A stretch of 36,075 nucleotides of DNA from Scopulibacillus darangshiensis (GCF_004341035.1 NZ_SLXK01000041.1:1-36075); one strand, 5' to 3'. Counted from the stretch's first letter, positions 15,108 through 24,165 are shown. Made by a program: numbers and translations. Notes: a model not told the origin generated them from the sequence alone.

Positions 15108-16883
15108 CTAGATAATCTCCCCCTTGGCGTAACTGCCTTCTCCCTTCTTTTCATATTGCAACGGGACCTTGACTACCACTCGCATTCCCGTCCCTTTTTC
15201 ACTGTCAATTTGAATTGAGCCCTCACAGCCGTAAAGCGCCGATAAGCGCTCTTTAATGTTAAAAAGTGCCGATCCATTTCCTGTTTCCGACGCAACCTTC
15301 ATTTCCCCCAAGGCGCTTGCTTTATCCTTTGTAACACCGGTGCCATCGTCCGCAATTGTGAGCGTTAGCTTGTCTTCGCTGTGATTAATGATGATGTCTA
15401 TTGTTCCCTTTTCCTTTGTGTTCGAAAAACCGTGGCGGATCGCATTTTCCACAAGCGGCTGAACGGTAAATGGCGGAAGCAGCGCACAGTCCAACCCCGC
15501 TTCAATTTCCTTATTTAGAACAAAGCGGTCCGGAAAGCGTGCTTGTTCTAATGACAAATAAGCCTCGACATTCTCCATTTCCCGAGCGACCGTAATAAAT
15601 GTTTGTTGTGAGCCTTTTAAATTGCTGCGGAGATAGGTTCCAAGCCTGGCAATCAAACCCTTAGCTAGCACGGGATCGGGACGGCAAAGCGCGGCAATAA
15701 CATTTAATGAATTGAATAGAAAGTGAGGCTCAATTTGCGCTTGAAGCGCTTTGATTTTGGCATCTTTCAAAAGGTTGGCATGGCGTTCGGCTTCACCTAA
15801 TTCCAATTGCGTCGAAAACAATGTTGCCAGTCCGTCAGCAAGCTGCTGCTCCACCCGGCTCAGCCGATACGAACGCAAAAAATAAAATATTATGGCACCG
15901 ACCGGTTTCTTTCTAATTTTTAAGGGAACGACCATGACAACGTTCAACGGAGATAACCATCTGGTTTTACCTTGGGATTTGGACATCACTGTTCTCCCCG
16001 TCTCCAAAACCTCGGTTATCATTTCTTGTTCCTCGTTTTCTTCAGGGATATGAACATTCTGTCCTTTTCCCGTGCGAGCAAGCTCACTCTTTTTATCTGT
16101 TATCGCAACCGCATCCGCTTCCGTCAATCGGCAAATGATGTCAACAGCTTTCGTGCAAGCCTCACTATTTAGGCCCTGGCGGAAAAAAGGCAATGTTTGG
16201 CCGGCAATAAACAACGCTTCCTCCGTTTGAAAGGCACGTGTCCGTTCTTCTTCACGCCAGACACTTTGCAATATTAGCATAAAGAGCCAGATGCCGATGC
16301 CGTTTACCAAAATAATCGGCACTCCAGTAAATTCCACAAGATTTAAGGCTTTTCGATGTGCATCTGAGAGAATTGGAATCATGGTGATTTGAATCGTCAA
16401 TATCACGACGCTTACGCCGGAAACAAGCAATGGCTGAAAAGCTTTTTCAAGTGACAGTCTCTTTCCAACAAAACCTGCCATTACGCCGCCCAATACGGTT
16501 GTGATAAACACGGGCCAAGGAATAAATCCGCCCAATAAATAACGGTCACCCCCTGCTATTAACCCTACTGCGGTCCCAACAATGGGGCCCCCAAGCATTC
16601 CGCCGATGATCACGCCAATGTTACGGGTATCGGCAATCGCACTGAACGTGCCAAGCTGATTATTAAGAATGGCCGATAAAATAGATGAATCCGGGGTAAC
16701 GACAATACCGATATAATTTCCAATCAAGCCAAAAATACCAAAGATTAGCGTCATAACCGCGCGATCCCGCCAAGTCATCCGTTTATGAATCAGCTGCCGG
16801 AACATTCTAAACCGGGTAATTAAGAACGCGATGGTGACAATGATGCACATCCGCCCGACCATTTGTGTTAACAAATCCCACAT
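15108..16883 (-). CDS. LytS-type sensor histidine kinase
   Basis: A 591-residue membrane kinase. Residues about 5-205 are the multi-helix 5TM-5TMR_LYT sensor (SAIADTRNIGVIIGGMLGGPIVG). A GAF-like domain follows (about 220-355), then the His_kinase region with phospho-acceptor H387 in QIEPHFLFNSLN, and a HATPase with LVENAIRHGFS, IADDGTG and GNGSALFNIKERL. The ATG at 16883 is favoured because AGGAG lies 8 nt upstream; the frame extends three codons to a GTG. The gene follows allD1 by 155 nt without a visible terminator, so it could be co-transcribed with the allantoin genes. Ligand unknown; pyruvate or an analogue is plausible from the family. Confidence 0.88.
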   Translation of the reverse strand: MWDLLTQMVGRMCIIVTIAFLITRFRMFRQLIHKRMTWRDRAVMTLIFGIFGLIGNYIGIVVTPDSSILSAILNNQLGTFSAIADTRNIGVIIGGMLGGPIVGTAVGLIAGGDRYLLGGFIPWPVFITTVLGGVMAGFVGKRLSLEKAFQPLLVSGVSVVILTIQITMIPILSDAHRKALNLVEFTGVPIILVNGIGIWLFMLILQSVWREEERTRAFQTEEALFIAGQTLPFFRQGLNSEACTKAVDIICRLTEADAVAITDKKSELARTGKGQNVHIPEENEEQEMITEVLETGRTVMSKSQGKTRWLSPLNVVMVVPLKIRKKPVGAIIFYFLRSYRLSRVEQQLADGLATLFSTQLELGEAERHANLLKDAKIKALQAQIEPHFLFNSLNVIAALCRPDPVLAKGLIARLGTYLRSNLKGSQQTFITVAREMENVEAYLSLEQARFPDRFVLNKEIEAGLDCALLPPFTVQPLVENAIRHGFSNTKEKGTIDIIINHSEDKLTLTIADDGTGVTKDKASALGEMKVASETGNGSALFNIKERLSALYGCEGSIQIDSEKGTGMRVVVKVPLQYEKKGEGSYAKGEII

Positions 16884-16972
16884 CAATACCACTCCTCGTT
16901 ATGCGCGAAATAAACCTTGGATCAACGTTAAACGCGGATTTATTAAAAGAAAAGCCATCCCCTAAAGAGTCC

Positions 16973-16994
16973 GTCATTATGACAGGTGATGACT
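16973..16994. promoter_or_regulatory. GTCAT inverted/direct repeat upstream of the lytS-like gene
   Basis: GTCAT-t-ATGAC (16973-16983) is followed by a further ATGAC, so ATGAC recurs at about one helical turn, 90-110 nt before the kinase start. It may be an operator, but it does not resemble the known LytTR consensus and no -10 is evident. Confidence 0.2.
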
Positions 16995-17038
16995 TTTCGA
17001 AACATGCAATCTTCAATTTGTCATTTGACCCTTACCTT

Positions 17039-18088
17039 TTATTCTGCAAAAGGATCTTTGTGGTCATAGGAATTATTGTGAATGATATCTGAAACGAGAT
17101 AGCCGTAGATCTCATCAACGATCTCGATGCCCTTTTCTTCATATTGCTGTTCTCTTATATCAGCATCTTGCCCTGGGTAAAGCACCCGGTCGAAATCTGT
17201 GGCTGGTTTGATATTGTTCAGGTCGTTCATTGTCTTTGTAATATTTTCCATAAACCCGCTTAGATCCGTAAAGAATTCCGGATTGATGACAATGTGAAGC
17301 TGTCCGAGATTGCGATACTCAGTCAGATCGTGATACATGGAAGAGACCTTGTTTCCAAATGGCAATCCCAAAAGAATGCCTGATAAAATATCGACCATCA
17401 TGGCAAGTCCATATCCCTTAGGGCCGGCTGCGGGCAACAAGGCTTTGACATCAAAAGGGTTCGTTGTCGGCTCCCCTTTTTCATTTACTGCCCAGGTATC
17501 GGGGATGTCTTTATGCTTGGATCTCGCGTCAAGAACCTTGCCCCAAGCTTGGACCGTCGTGGCCATATCAAAGGTTAACAGCGCCCCGTCTTTGCCCGGC
17601 GCACAGAATGTGATCGGATTCGTGCCGTAGTATGGTTCCGCGCCGCCAAATGGGACGACCATCGGGTCCGATTGGCAAACGGACAGTCCGATAAGCTGTT
17701 CTTTTGCCGCTTGCCGGGAAAAGTAGGAAATAGCCCCGCTATGACCTATTCTTTTGATACCGACTGCGGCAAGACCGCTCTCCTTCGCCATTTTTATCGC
17801 CTCATCCATTGCCAGCTTGGCCGCAACATGCCCTGAAGCATTATCACCGTCAAATACTGCCGTGGATGGGCCAGTCTTTTCGAATTTAAAATCGGGATTT
17901 GCATTCAAGCCGCCTTTTGCAATGCGCTCGGCATAATAATCCACTCTTACCGCCCCGTGGGAATGGATGCCCCTTGCATCGGCAAACGCGAGCACATCAG
18001 CTGCGATGTCTGCATGCTCTTCGCTTAGGCCGGCTTTATTTATTTTTTCTTTCATTAATTCTTTTAATTTATGTTTTGTTACTCTCAT
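17039..18088 (-). CDS. allD: Ureidoglycolate dehydrogenase, copy 1
   Basis: A 349-residue NAD(P)-dependent oxidoreductase of the LDH2/MDH2 (AllD/YlbC) family. Conserved features are the N-terminal ARGIHSHGAVRVDYYAERI, the GHSGAISYF motif with the likely catalytic His, the cofactor loop SDPMVVPFGGAEPYYGTNP and the C-terminal GPKGYGLAMMVDILSG. It oxidises (S)-ureidoglycolate to oxalurate. The ATG at 18088 has AGAGGTG about 7 nt upstream and matches the second copy in length; the frame can be extended to a GTG at 18097. It is about 75-80 percent identical by eye to copy 2 and follows allE1 by 27 nt. Confidence 0.9.
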   Translation of the reverse strand: MRVTKHKLKELMKEKINKAGLSEEHADIAADVLAFADARGIHSHGAVRVDYYAERIAKGGLNANPDFKFEKTGPSTAVFDGDNASGHVAAKLAMDEAIKMAKESGLAAVGIKRIGHSGAISYFSRQAAKEQLIGLSVCQSDPMVVPFGGAEPYYGTNPITFCAPGKDGALLTFDMATTVQAWGKVLDARSKHKDIPDTWAVNEKGEPTTNPFDVKALLPAAGPKGYGLAMMVDILSGILLGLPFGNKVSSMYHDLTEYRNLGQLHIVINPEFFTDLSGFMENITKTMNDLNNIKPATDFDRVLYPGQDADIREQQYEEKGIEIVDEIYGYLVSDIIHNNSYDHKDPFAE

Positions 18089-18115
18089 GCTGCACACCTC
18101 TAGCTGTTCATTCTT

Positions 18116-18880
18116 TTACAATAATGGATCGCGATTACAATCTTTTGAGTAAACGTAAGACATCTTTTCTCTGCCGACAGCGTAGCATGCCTGAAGGCAA
18201 TATGGGCCCATGAAGATATAATCGCCTTTCTTTACAGGAACCCAATCATTATCCAAATTATACATCCCTTGGCCTGATAGAAGGTAGGCGCCGTGTTCTT
18301 GGACATGTGTTTCAATATAGCCATGGCTTGCACCAGGATCAAATGTTAGGATATGAAAGTTCATATCGAAGCCAAGATCATCTGTCGGCAAAAGGTCTTT
18401 CAGATTGACATTCACCATGCCCTCATAATCATAGCCTTCGTTATCATTGGCATTGCCTGACACAATGTGAGGCTCGTGGCCGTCAAGCGGGCGATACTTT
18501 TGTTTATAAAGGAAGCATCTTGAATCGCCGTCAGCCAGGTTTTCCAAATACATTTTTTCACTTGGCGGACAGTAAAGATAGCCGCCCTCTTCTAAATCAA
18601 ACGACTCCCCTTTTGCACGCGCTTTGATTTTGCCTTCCAAACAATACACGAACGTTTCCACGCCTTCATAGCCGAAGCCTTGGCTGTTCTTGCCGCCTTT
18701 ATGCATAGTAACGATATAATCGACGAAGCTCGCTCCCATTTTGGGCGAGCCCAAAATTGACATGCTGCAATTCTCAAAACCGGGAATGACGTTATTCACT
18801 AAACCTTGCGGCGTAATCAGCGCGTATTTCCCGTGTTTGACTATTGAGCGGTTTGACAATAAATCTGTTGGATAACCCAT
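18116..18880 (-). CDS. allE: (S)-ureidoglycine aminohydrolase, copy 1
   Basis: A 254-residue bicupin of the AllE/UGHY family. Metal ligands are visible as E190, H192 and H196 in the ETHVQEHGAY motif, with Q230 in CLQACY. It releases ammonia from (S)-ureidoglycine to give (S)-ureidoglycolate, the AllD substrate. It differs from copy 2 by only two residues (L201 and Q204 here, Ile and Glu there) and, by my count, 11 of 765 nucleotides, with about 461 bp (18336-18796) identical. Flanks outside the coding sequence are unrelated. AAGGAGG lies upstream of the ATG. Confidence 0.93.
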   Translation of the reverse strand: MGYPTDLLSNRSIVKHGKYALITPQGLVNNVIPGFENCSMSILGSPKMGASFVDYIVTMHKGGKNSQGFGYEGVETFVYCLEGKIKARAKGESFDLEEGGYLYCPPSEKMYLENLADGDSRCFLYKQKYRPLDGHEPHIVSGNANDNEGYDYEGMVNVNLKDLLPTDDLGFDMNFHILTFDPGASHGYIETHVQEHGAYLLSGQGMYNLDNDWVPVKKGDYIFMGPYCLQACYAVGREKMSYVYSKDCNRDPLL

Positions 18881-18947
18881 ATATGACCCCTCCTTATAAA
18901 GGTTCAGCAGTTCCTATTATGCCCGTCTATGTTATTTCCCATTTTTC

Positions 18948-19997
18948 CTATTTCGCAAAAGGATCCTTTTGGTCGTAGGCATCATGATGAATCGCATCTG
19001 AAATGAGGTACTCATAGATGTCATCAACAATCTCAATGCCCTCTTCCTCATATTTCTTTTCTCTCTCGGCGCTTCTTTGGCCAGGATAGGACACCCTATC
19101 AAATCCCGGAGCAGGTTTTAGATGATTGAGATCCTCCATCGTTTGCGAGATATTGTCCATAAAACCGTTAATGCCCGTGAAGAATTCAGGATTGATCACG
19201 ATGTGGAGCTGCCCAAGATTGCGATGCTCAGTAAGGTCGTGATACATGGATGAAACCTTGTTCCCAAACGGCAGTCCCAACAGAACACCCGACAAAATGT
19301 CCACCATCATCATCAAGCCATATCCTTTTGGTCCCGCAATCGGCAGCAATGCCCTGACATCAAACGGGTCCGTCGCAGGTTCGCCATTTTCATTGACCGC
19401 CCAAGTATCCGGTATCTGTTCGTTCTTTGATCTGGCATGAAGGATTTTACCCCAAGCTTGCACGGTTGTAGCCATATCAAATTGGATAAAGTTCCCGTCG
19501 TTACCCGGCGCAGCGAAGGCTATAGGGTTCGTTCCGTAATAGGGTTCGGCTCCTCCGAATGGTACGACCATCGGATCCGATTGGCAAACAGATATGCCGA
19601 TAAGCTTTTCCTTTGCTGCTTGTTGTACAAAATAGGATAAAGCCCCGCTATGACTGATCCTTCTGACACCAACGGCAGCTATGCCATTCTCCTTAGCCAT
19701 CTTTATCGCTTCATCCATGGCCAACTTGGCGGCAACATGCCCTGCGCCATTATCGCCATCAAAGGTGGCGGTGCATGGCCCCGTCTTATCGAATTTAAAA
19801 TCGGGTGCAGCATTGATCCCGCCTTTTGCAATACGTTCGGCGTAGTATTCAACTCTCATCGCACCATGAGAATGAATCCCTCTAGCATCGGCATGGACAA
19901 GAACATCCGCCACCGTCTCGGCATGACTCTCGGTTAAACCAGCTTTATGCAATTTATTTTGCATGATATCCTTTAATTCTTGTTTCACTATTCGCAA
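18948..19997 (-). CDS. allD: Ureidoglycolate dehydrogenase, copy 2
   Basis: A 349-residue AllD paralogue with the same motifs as copy 1: ARGIHSHGAMRVEYYAERI, SHSGALSYF, SDPMVVPFGGAEPYYGTNP and GPKGYGLMMMVDILSG. The start is a TTG (MRIVKQEL), supported by the upstream GAGGGGG and by alignment with the ATG of copy 1. It follows allE2 by 47 nt and precedes allE1 by 67 nt. The change SGH (copy 1, DNASGHVAA) versus AGH (copy 2, DNGAGHVAA) and scattered substitutions show older divergence than in the allE pair. The copies may differ in cofactor use or expression; the sequence does not decide. Confidence 0.9.
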   Translation of the reverse strand: MRIVKQELKDIMQNKLHKAGLTESHAETVADVLVHADARGIHSHGAMRVEYYAERIAKGGINAAPDFKFDKTGPCTATFDGDNGAGHVAAKLAMDEAIKMAKENGIAAVGVRRISHSGALSYFVQQAAKEKLIGISVCQSDPMVVPFGGAEPYYGTNPIAFAAPGNDGNFIQFDMATTVQAWGKILHARSKNEQIPDTWAVNENGEPATDPFDVRALLPIAGPKGYGLMMMVDILSGVLLGLPFGNKVSSMYHDLTEHRNLGQLHIVINPEFFTGINGFMDNISQTMEDLNHLKPAPGFDRVSYPGQRSAEREKKYEEEGIEIVDDIYEYLISDAIHHDAYDQKDPFAK

Positions 19998-20044
19998 GTG
20001 ACTTTACCCCCTCTTTCCTTCTGTCTTGTTATGACACTGCTTTA

Positions 20045-20809
20045 TTATAATAATGGATCGCGATTACAATCTTTTGAGTAAACGTAAGACATCTTTTCTC
20101 TGCCGACAGCGTAACATGCCTGAAGGCAATATGGGCCCATGAAGATATAATCGCCTTTCTTTACAGGAACCCAATCATTATCCAAATTATACATCCCTTC
20201 ACCTGATATAAGATAGGCGCCGTGTTCTTGGACATGTGTTTCAATATAGCCATGGCTTGCACCGGGATCAAATGTTAGGATATGAAAGTTCATATCGAAG
20301 CCAAGATCATCTGTCGGCAAAAGGTCTTTCAGATTGACATTCACCATGCCCTCATAATCATAGCCTTCGTTATCATTGGCATTGCCTGACACAATGTGAG
20401 GCTCGTGGCCGTCAAGCGGGCGATACTTTTGTTTATAAAGGAAGCATCTTGAATCGCCGTCAGCCAGGTTTTCCAAATACATTTTTTCACTTGGCGGACA
20501 GTAAAGATAGCCGCCCTCTTCTAAATCAAACGACTCCCCTTTTGCACGCGCTTTGATTTTGCCTTCCAAACAATACACGAACGTTTCCACGCCTTCATAG
20601 CCGAAGCCTTGGCTGTTCTTGCCGCCTTTATGCATAGTAACGATATAATCGACGAAGCTCGCTCCCATTTTGGGCGAGCCCAAAATTGACATGCTGCAAT
20701 TCTCAAAACCGGGAATGACGTTATTGACTAAACCTTGCGGCGTAATCAGTGCGTATTTCCCGTGTTTGACTATCGAACGGTTTGACAATAAATCTGTTGG
20801 ATAACCCAT
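20045..20809 (-). CDS. allE: (S)-ureidoglycine aminohydrolase, copy 2
   Basis: A 254-residue bicupin almost identical to copy 1, with all metal ligands (E190, H192, H196, Q230) kept. The two differences are I201 and E204 in the ISGEGMYNLD strand next to the active-site motif. A GAGAGGTG site lies upstream. It is the second gene after the YbbY-like permease (49-nt gap) and leads into allD2, so permease-allE2-allD2-allE1-allD1 looks like one transcript. Confidence 0.93.
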   Translation of the reverse strand: MGYPTDLLSNRSIVKHGKYALITPQGLVNNVIPGFENCSMSILGSPKMGASFVDYIVTMHKGGKNSQGFGYEGVETFVYCLEGKIKARAKGESFDLEEGGYLYCPPSEKMYLENLADGDSRCFLYKQKYRPLDGHEPHIVSGNANDNEGYDYEGMVNVNLKDLLPTDDLGFDMNFHILTFDPGASHGYIETHVQEHGAYLISGEGMYNLDNDWVPVKKGDYIFMGPYCLQACYAVGREKMSYVYSKDCNRDPLL

Positions 20810-20858
20810 TATTCATTCACCTCTCCCATTTTTCTAAAACGGTTAATTATTTTCCGTC

Positions 20859-22184
20859 TTACGGTTTGTTCCCATCGCCTTTTTGAAAATCAAAACGATC
20901 CCATGGAAAGACATTTTCCAAAATCAATGCAAGTATAATCCCGACAAGCAGCCCGCTGCTGACGATTGGGCGGACCAGGCTTGGAAGGGCATCAAACGTT
21001 GAGGCAGGAAGCGTCATGATGACCAGGCCGACAAAGATCGGAACCGCTGACCGGTACACGGTAACTGTTGTAAGCTTCACATTTTTTAAAAACTGTAATG
21101 ACGAATTCAATAGTTGCAAATAAGAAACAAAAAGCACAGCACTTCCGACACTTAACGGCAGCAATGAGAAAAAGTGCCCGATAGGCGGGATTACACCCAT
21201 CACAACAAACATCAATCCGCCAATGATAAGCGGCAATCTCTTCAAAATTTGCGTTTGACGCAGAAAGCCAATCGAAGAGACGTACGGCGCAAACGGGACA
21301 AGCCCGAATACCCCGGATAGACTGACAAAACAACCCGATATGGTAAGTGATGAACGGTACTGCTTTTTTGTTGTTTCGGATTGATACATGTCATTCGTCC
21401 CTTTTAATGCACCAAACGTATTGGCCAGATTAAGAATCCCGGTGATCACCGCTGTGATGATAATGCCAACGTTGAATGCCGGTTCTCCAAGCGGAAAAAG
21501 ATGAATGTGAAACGAACCAGCTTCTCCTGCTGCGCTTTTCGAATGGAAAAAGACCGTAAAGAGAATCCACCCGATGATAATGCCGATCAAAAGCGCATAA
21601 CGCGCGATATGGGCAGGGGCCTTGATGCTTATGATGATAACAATGATGGCAATAATGATCGACAGCAATGCAATCGGCAAATTCATCGAAGGCTTCCCGG
21701 AATGATTTCCGAATGGAAGCCCGAGCATCCCCTTTAAAAAGATCCCGATTAAATTTGTTCCAAAGAGAAACATAAAAACACCCATCACGCCGGGATTAAA
21801 AAATTTTGAAAGATATTGGCCGGTTCCAGTCAACCCAATGACTATGGTTAGGATACCGGAAATGATAATCCCCGTCGCTAAGCTTCCGCCTAATGTCTCA
21901 AGAGAAATACCTTGGGCAGCAGCCGTTGAACAAAGTGTTAAAATCACACCCCACCATAGGCCGGACTGCCCTTCCATGATTGCCCGTCTATGACCAAACA
22001 ATGCTTGGACCATACAGGCGATTCCTACAGCAATAAATGAAAATTGCAGAAGAAAAATAACTTTTCCCTGTGAAAGCTCGAATGCTGCTCCAATGGTTAT
22101 CGGTATGACGACCGTATTTGCAAAAATGAAGAACAGCCATTGCAATCCTGATATCCAGTTGCTTGCTTTCAACAACTCTTTCAT
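20859..22184 (-). CDS. YbbY-like purine permease (NCS2 family)
   Basis: A 441-residue transporter resembling E. coli YbbY, the putative purine permease of the allantoin regulon. Shared motifs are FFIFANTVVIPITIGAAF, GHRRAIMEGQSGLWWGVIL, MLGLPFGNHS, FGLVPFAPYVSSIGFLRQT and the C-terminal ENVFPWDRF. About 12-14 membrane segments are present. The ATG at 22184 follows AGAGGGTG; the frame extends to a GTG at 22193. It differs clearly from the SQNVG-type urate permease at 5.8-7.1 kb. Substrate is unproven; ureide or purine uptake is likely from the operon. Confidence 0.82.
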   Translation of the reverse strand: MKELLKASNWISGLQWLFFIFANTVVIPITIGAAFELSQGKVIFLLQFSFIAVGIACMVQALFGHRRAIMEGQSGLWWGVILTLCSTAAAQGISLETLGGSLATGIIISGILTIVIGLTGTGQYLSKFFNPGVMGVFMFLFGTNLIGIFLKGMLGLPFGNHSGKPSMNLPIALLSIIIAIIVIIISIKAPAHIARYALLIGIIIGWILFTVFFHSKSAAGEAGSFHIHLFPLGEPAFNVGIIITAVITGILNLANTFGALKGTNDMYQSETTKKQYRSSLTISGCFVSLSGVFGLVPFAPYVSSIGFLRQTQILKRLPLIIGGLMFVVMGVIPPIGHFFSLLPLSVGSAVLFVSYLQLLNSSLQFLKNVKLTTVTVYRSAVPIFVGLVIMTLPASTFDALPSLVRPIVSSGLLVGIILALILENVFPWDRFDFQKGDGNKP

Positions 22185-22244
22185 TACGAACACCCTCTAA
22201 ATTTCCAAATGTATCTAGTTATTCTGTTCCCTGAATATTTCAAG

Positions 22245-22268
22245 AAAAAGCAGCCCATGGAGGACTGC
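22245..22268 (-). terminator. Terminator after allK
   Basis: On the minus strand, GCAGTCC-tccat-GGGCTGC (7-bp stem with one T-G pair) is followed by TTTTTCTT, about 10 nt past the carbamate kinase stop. It should end or attenuate the allC-to-allK transcript before the permease-allE-allD block. Confidence 0.7.
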
Positions 22269-22278
22269 ATCATGTTTT

Positions 22279-23265
22279 TCAGGCACTAAGCCCAGGCGAC
22301 CCGCCGTTTTTGTCTTCAACATGTTGATCAGAAATAATCGTTCCGCTTTTACCCAGAAGGGCTTGATCCACTTTTTCCAAGGAACAGATAATAGAGGTGG
22401 CTTTGGCTTGCTTGGCAAAGTTCAGCGCAGATTCCACCTTTGGACCCATGCTGCCTTTAGCAAAGTGACCTGCATTCACGTAGGCTTCGAGTTCTGTGAT
22501 CGTTAATTTTTCCAACGACTTTTGATCCGGTTTACCGAAATTGATGAAGACATTGTCGACATCTGTAAGGATCATAAAAACATCCGCATTGACTTCTTCG
22601 GCAAGCTTGCAGCCGCTTCGATCTTTATCAATAACGGCTTCAATACCTTCGTAAGTGCCATCTTCTTTACTTACCACAGGGATTCCGCCGCCGCCGCAGG
22701 CAACGACAACATTTCCCGCTTCAGCGAGGTCTTTGATTGCTTGTGCTTCTAAGATTTTAATCGGTTTTGGGGACGGTACGACTCTGCGCCAACCCCTGTT
22801 AGAGTCCTCTTTCATATTCCAATTGCGCTCCTCGGCAAGCTTTTTCGCTTCCTCCTCAGAATAGAACGGGCCAATTGGCTTAGAAGGGTCTTTAAAGTCT
22901 TCATCATCCTTCGACACTTCAACCCTTGTCAGCAGATTGACAACAGGCGCCTTGTGTCCCAATTGCTTTAATTCATTCAATAATGATTGTACCATCATAT
23001 ACCCAATAAAGCCTTGCGATTCACCGTTCAAGACATCCATTGGCATAGGCGGAACAACATCTTGTGCTTCTTCATTTTGACGGAGAATGTTGCCGACCTG
23101 CGGCCCATTCCCGTGGGTGATGACAAGTTTGTATCCCTCTTTAATTAGCTTTGCAAGAAACTTGCTGCTTGTTTTGACGTTATATAATTGATTCTCATAT
23201 GTTCCTTCCTGCTTGGATTGCAAGATTGCATTACCGCCTAGAGCGACGACAACTGTTTTACTCAT
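22279..23265 (-). CDS. allK: Catabolic carbamate kinase (AllK/ArcC type)
   Basis: A 328-residue carbamate kinase of the amino-acid kinase family, full length. Motifs seen are VVVALGGNAIL at the N terminus, THGNGPQVGNIL, WRRVVPSPKP, VVACGGGGIPVV and AKGSMGPKVESA. It converts carbamoyl phosphate and ADP to ATP, with carbamate decaying to CO2 and ammonia. It starts directly at the allH stop codon with GGAGGGG inside the end of allH. In E. coli the matching gene (ybcF, allK) follows fdrA-ylbE-ylbF in the same order, which supports coupling to oxalurate breakdown instead of arginine. Confidence 0.93.
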   Translation of the reverse strand: MSKTVVVALGGNAILQSKQEGTYENQLYNVKTSSKFLAKLIKEGYKLVITHGNGPQVGNILRQNEEAQDVVPPMPMDVLNGESQGFIGYMMVQSLLNELKQLGHKAPVVNLLTRVEVSKDDEDFKDPSKPIGPFYSEEEAKKLAEERNWNMKEDSNRGWRRVVPSPKPIKILEAQAIKDLAEAGNVVVACGGGGIPVVSKEDGTYEGIEAVIDKDRSGCKLAEEVNADVFMILTDVDNVFINFGKPDQKSLEKLTITELEAYVNAGHFAKGSMGPKVESALNFAKQAKATSIICSLEKVDQALLGKSGTIISDQHVEDKNGGSPGLSA

Positions 23266-24165
23266 TTATTTCCCCTCCATGATACTTTGACATCCAAATA
23301 AAATTCCAATCATCGTATCAGTACTTGAAGTATGCCCTGCCTTTCTTAATTCTGAAGCTTCGCGATAAATGTCATCCTGATTGCCGTTTATCAATGCAAG
23401 GCAGACATTATTGACATGCGAACCAAATTTCAGTTGTACGGCATACCATAAATACTCAAGACTGACTTGTGTTGTGCGTTTTGATCCCCGCGTTTGGATA
23501 TAGTCATGTATTGTGCTCTTGAATACCTCAGGTAATTGTCCCGAGGCAGCCAACAAAGCAAGCATGCCTATAAGGAAATCGTCCCCGCTTGGGGTCAACC
23601 CCTTTCCCCTGCCAATCCAAAAGTCCAAAAGGGTTTCTCCCTTAGCGTTTGAATGGCCTGATAAAAAGCCCTTTAAATCCTTAACCCCTTTAAGCAATGG
23701 GTGATCATCCATCCAAGGTGAATATGAAACAATGGCTTCAATTAACACCTCAGTATCCTCTTCAAATCCCGCTTCCCATTTTTCCTGTATTAATAAAGTA
23801 ATGAGCGTTTGCATGTTTTTCTTCAATACAGCTTTATCAAAAGAGCTCTCGGAAATGAAAGGGTTAAACCAAACAGCCGCTTCAAGAGAAATAGCCATTC
23901 CGCCCCCTGCAAACATAAGCAGCTGGTCATCCTCGCGAAAATAAACAACGTCGCCGGCCTTGACGACATTCAGCAATGCCCCGACGCCGCGCTTATCAAG
24001 ACTAATTCCAAAGGGAACCAAGCCAGCGTCAGCGGCACCGAAGTGCACCAGGCGATCGCCAAAGTTAACATTAAAACTGTTATTAAAAACACTATGCACC
24101 GTGCCGTAGCTTTTGTTCATAACACCTAGGATGTCTTGGCTTGCGTAAAGGGCATGATGATTCAT
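23266..24165 (-). CDS. allH: DUF2877 protein, oxamate carbamoyltransferase subunit AllH
   Basis: A 299-residue DUF2877 protein similar in type to E. coli YlbF/AllH. The hallmark GRGKGLTPSGDDFLIGMLALLA is present at about residues 188-210. It lies between allG and allK with no intergenic bases on either side (stop codon directly followed by the next ATG), implying translational coupling. In E. coli AllF, AllG and AllH together have been reported to form the oxamate carbamoyltransferase that splits oxalurate into oxamate and carbamoyl phosphate. The individual role of this subunit is not clear from sequence. Confidence 0.85.
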   Translation of the reverse strand: MNHHALYASQDILGVMNKSYGTVHSVFNNSFNVNFGDRLVHFGAADAGLVPFGISLDKRGVGALLNVVKAGDVVYFREDDQLLMFAGGGMAISLEAAVWFNPFISESSFDKAVLKKNMQTLITLLIQEKWEAGFEEDTEVLIEAIVSYSPWMDDHPLLKGVKDLKGFLSGHSNAKGETLLDFWIGRGKGLTPSGDDFLIGMLALLAASGQLPEVFKSTIHDYIQTRGSKRTTQVSLEYLWYAVQLKFGSHVNNVCLALINGNQDDIYREASELRKAGHTSSTDTMIGILFGCQSIMEGK

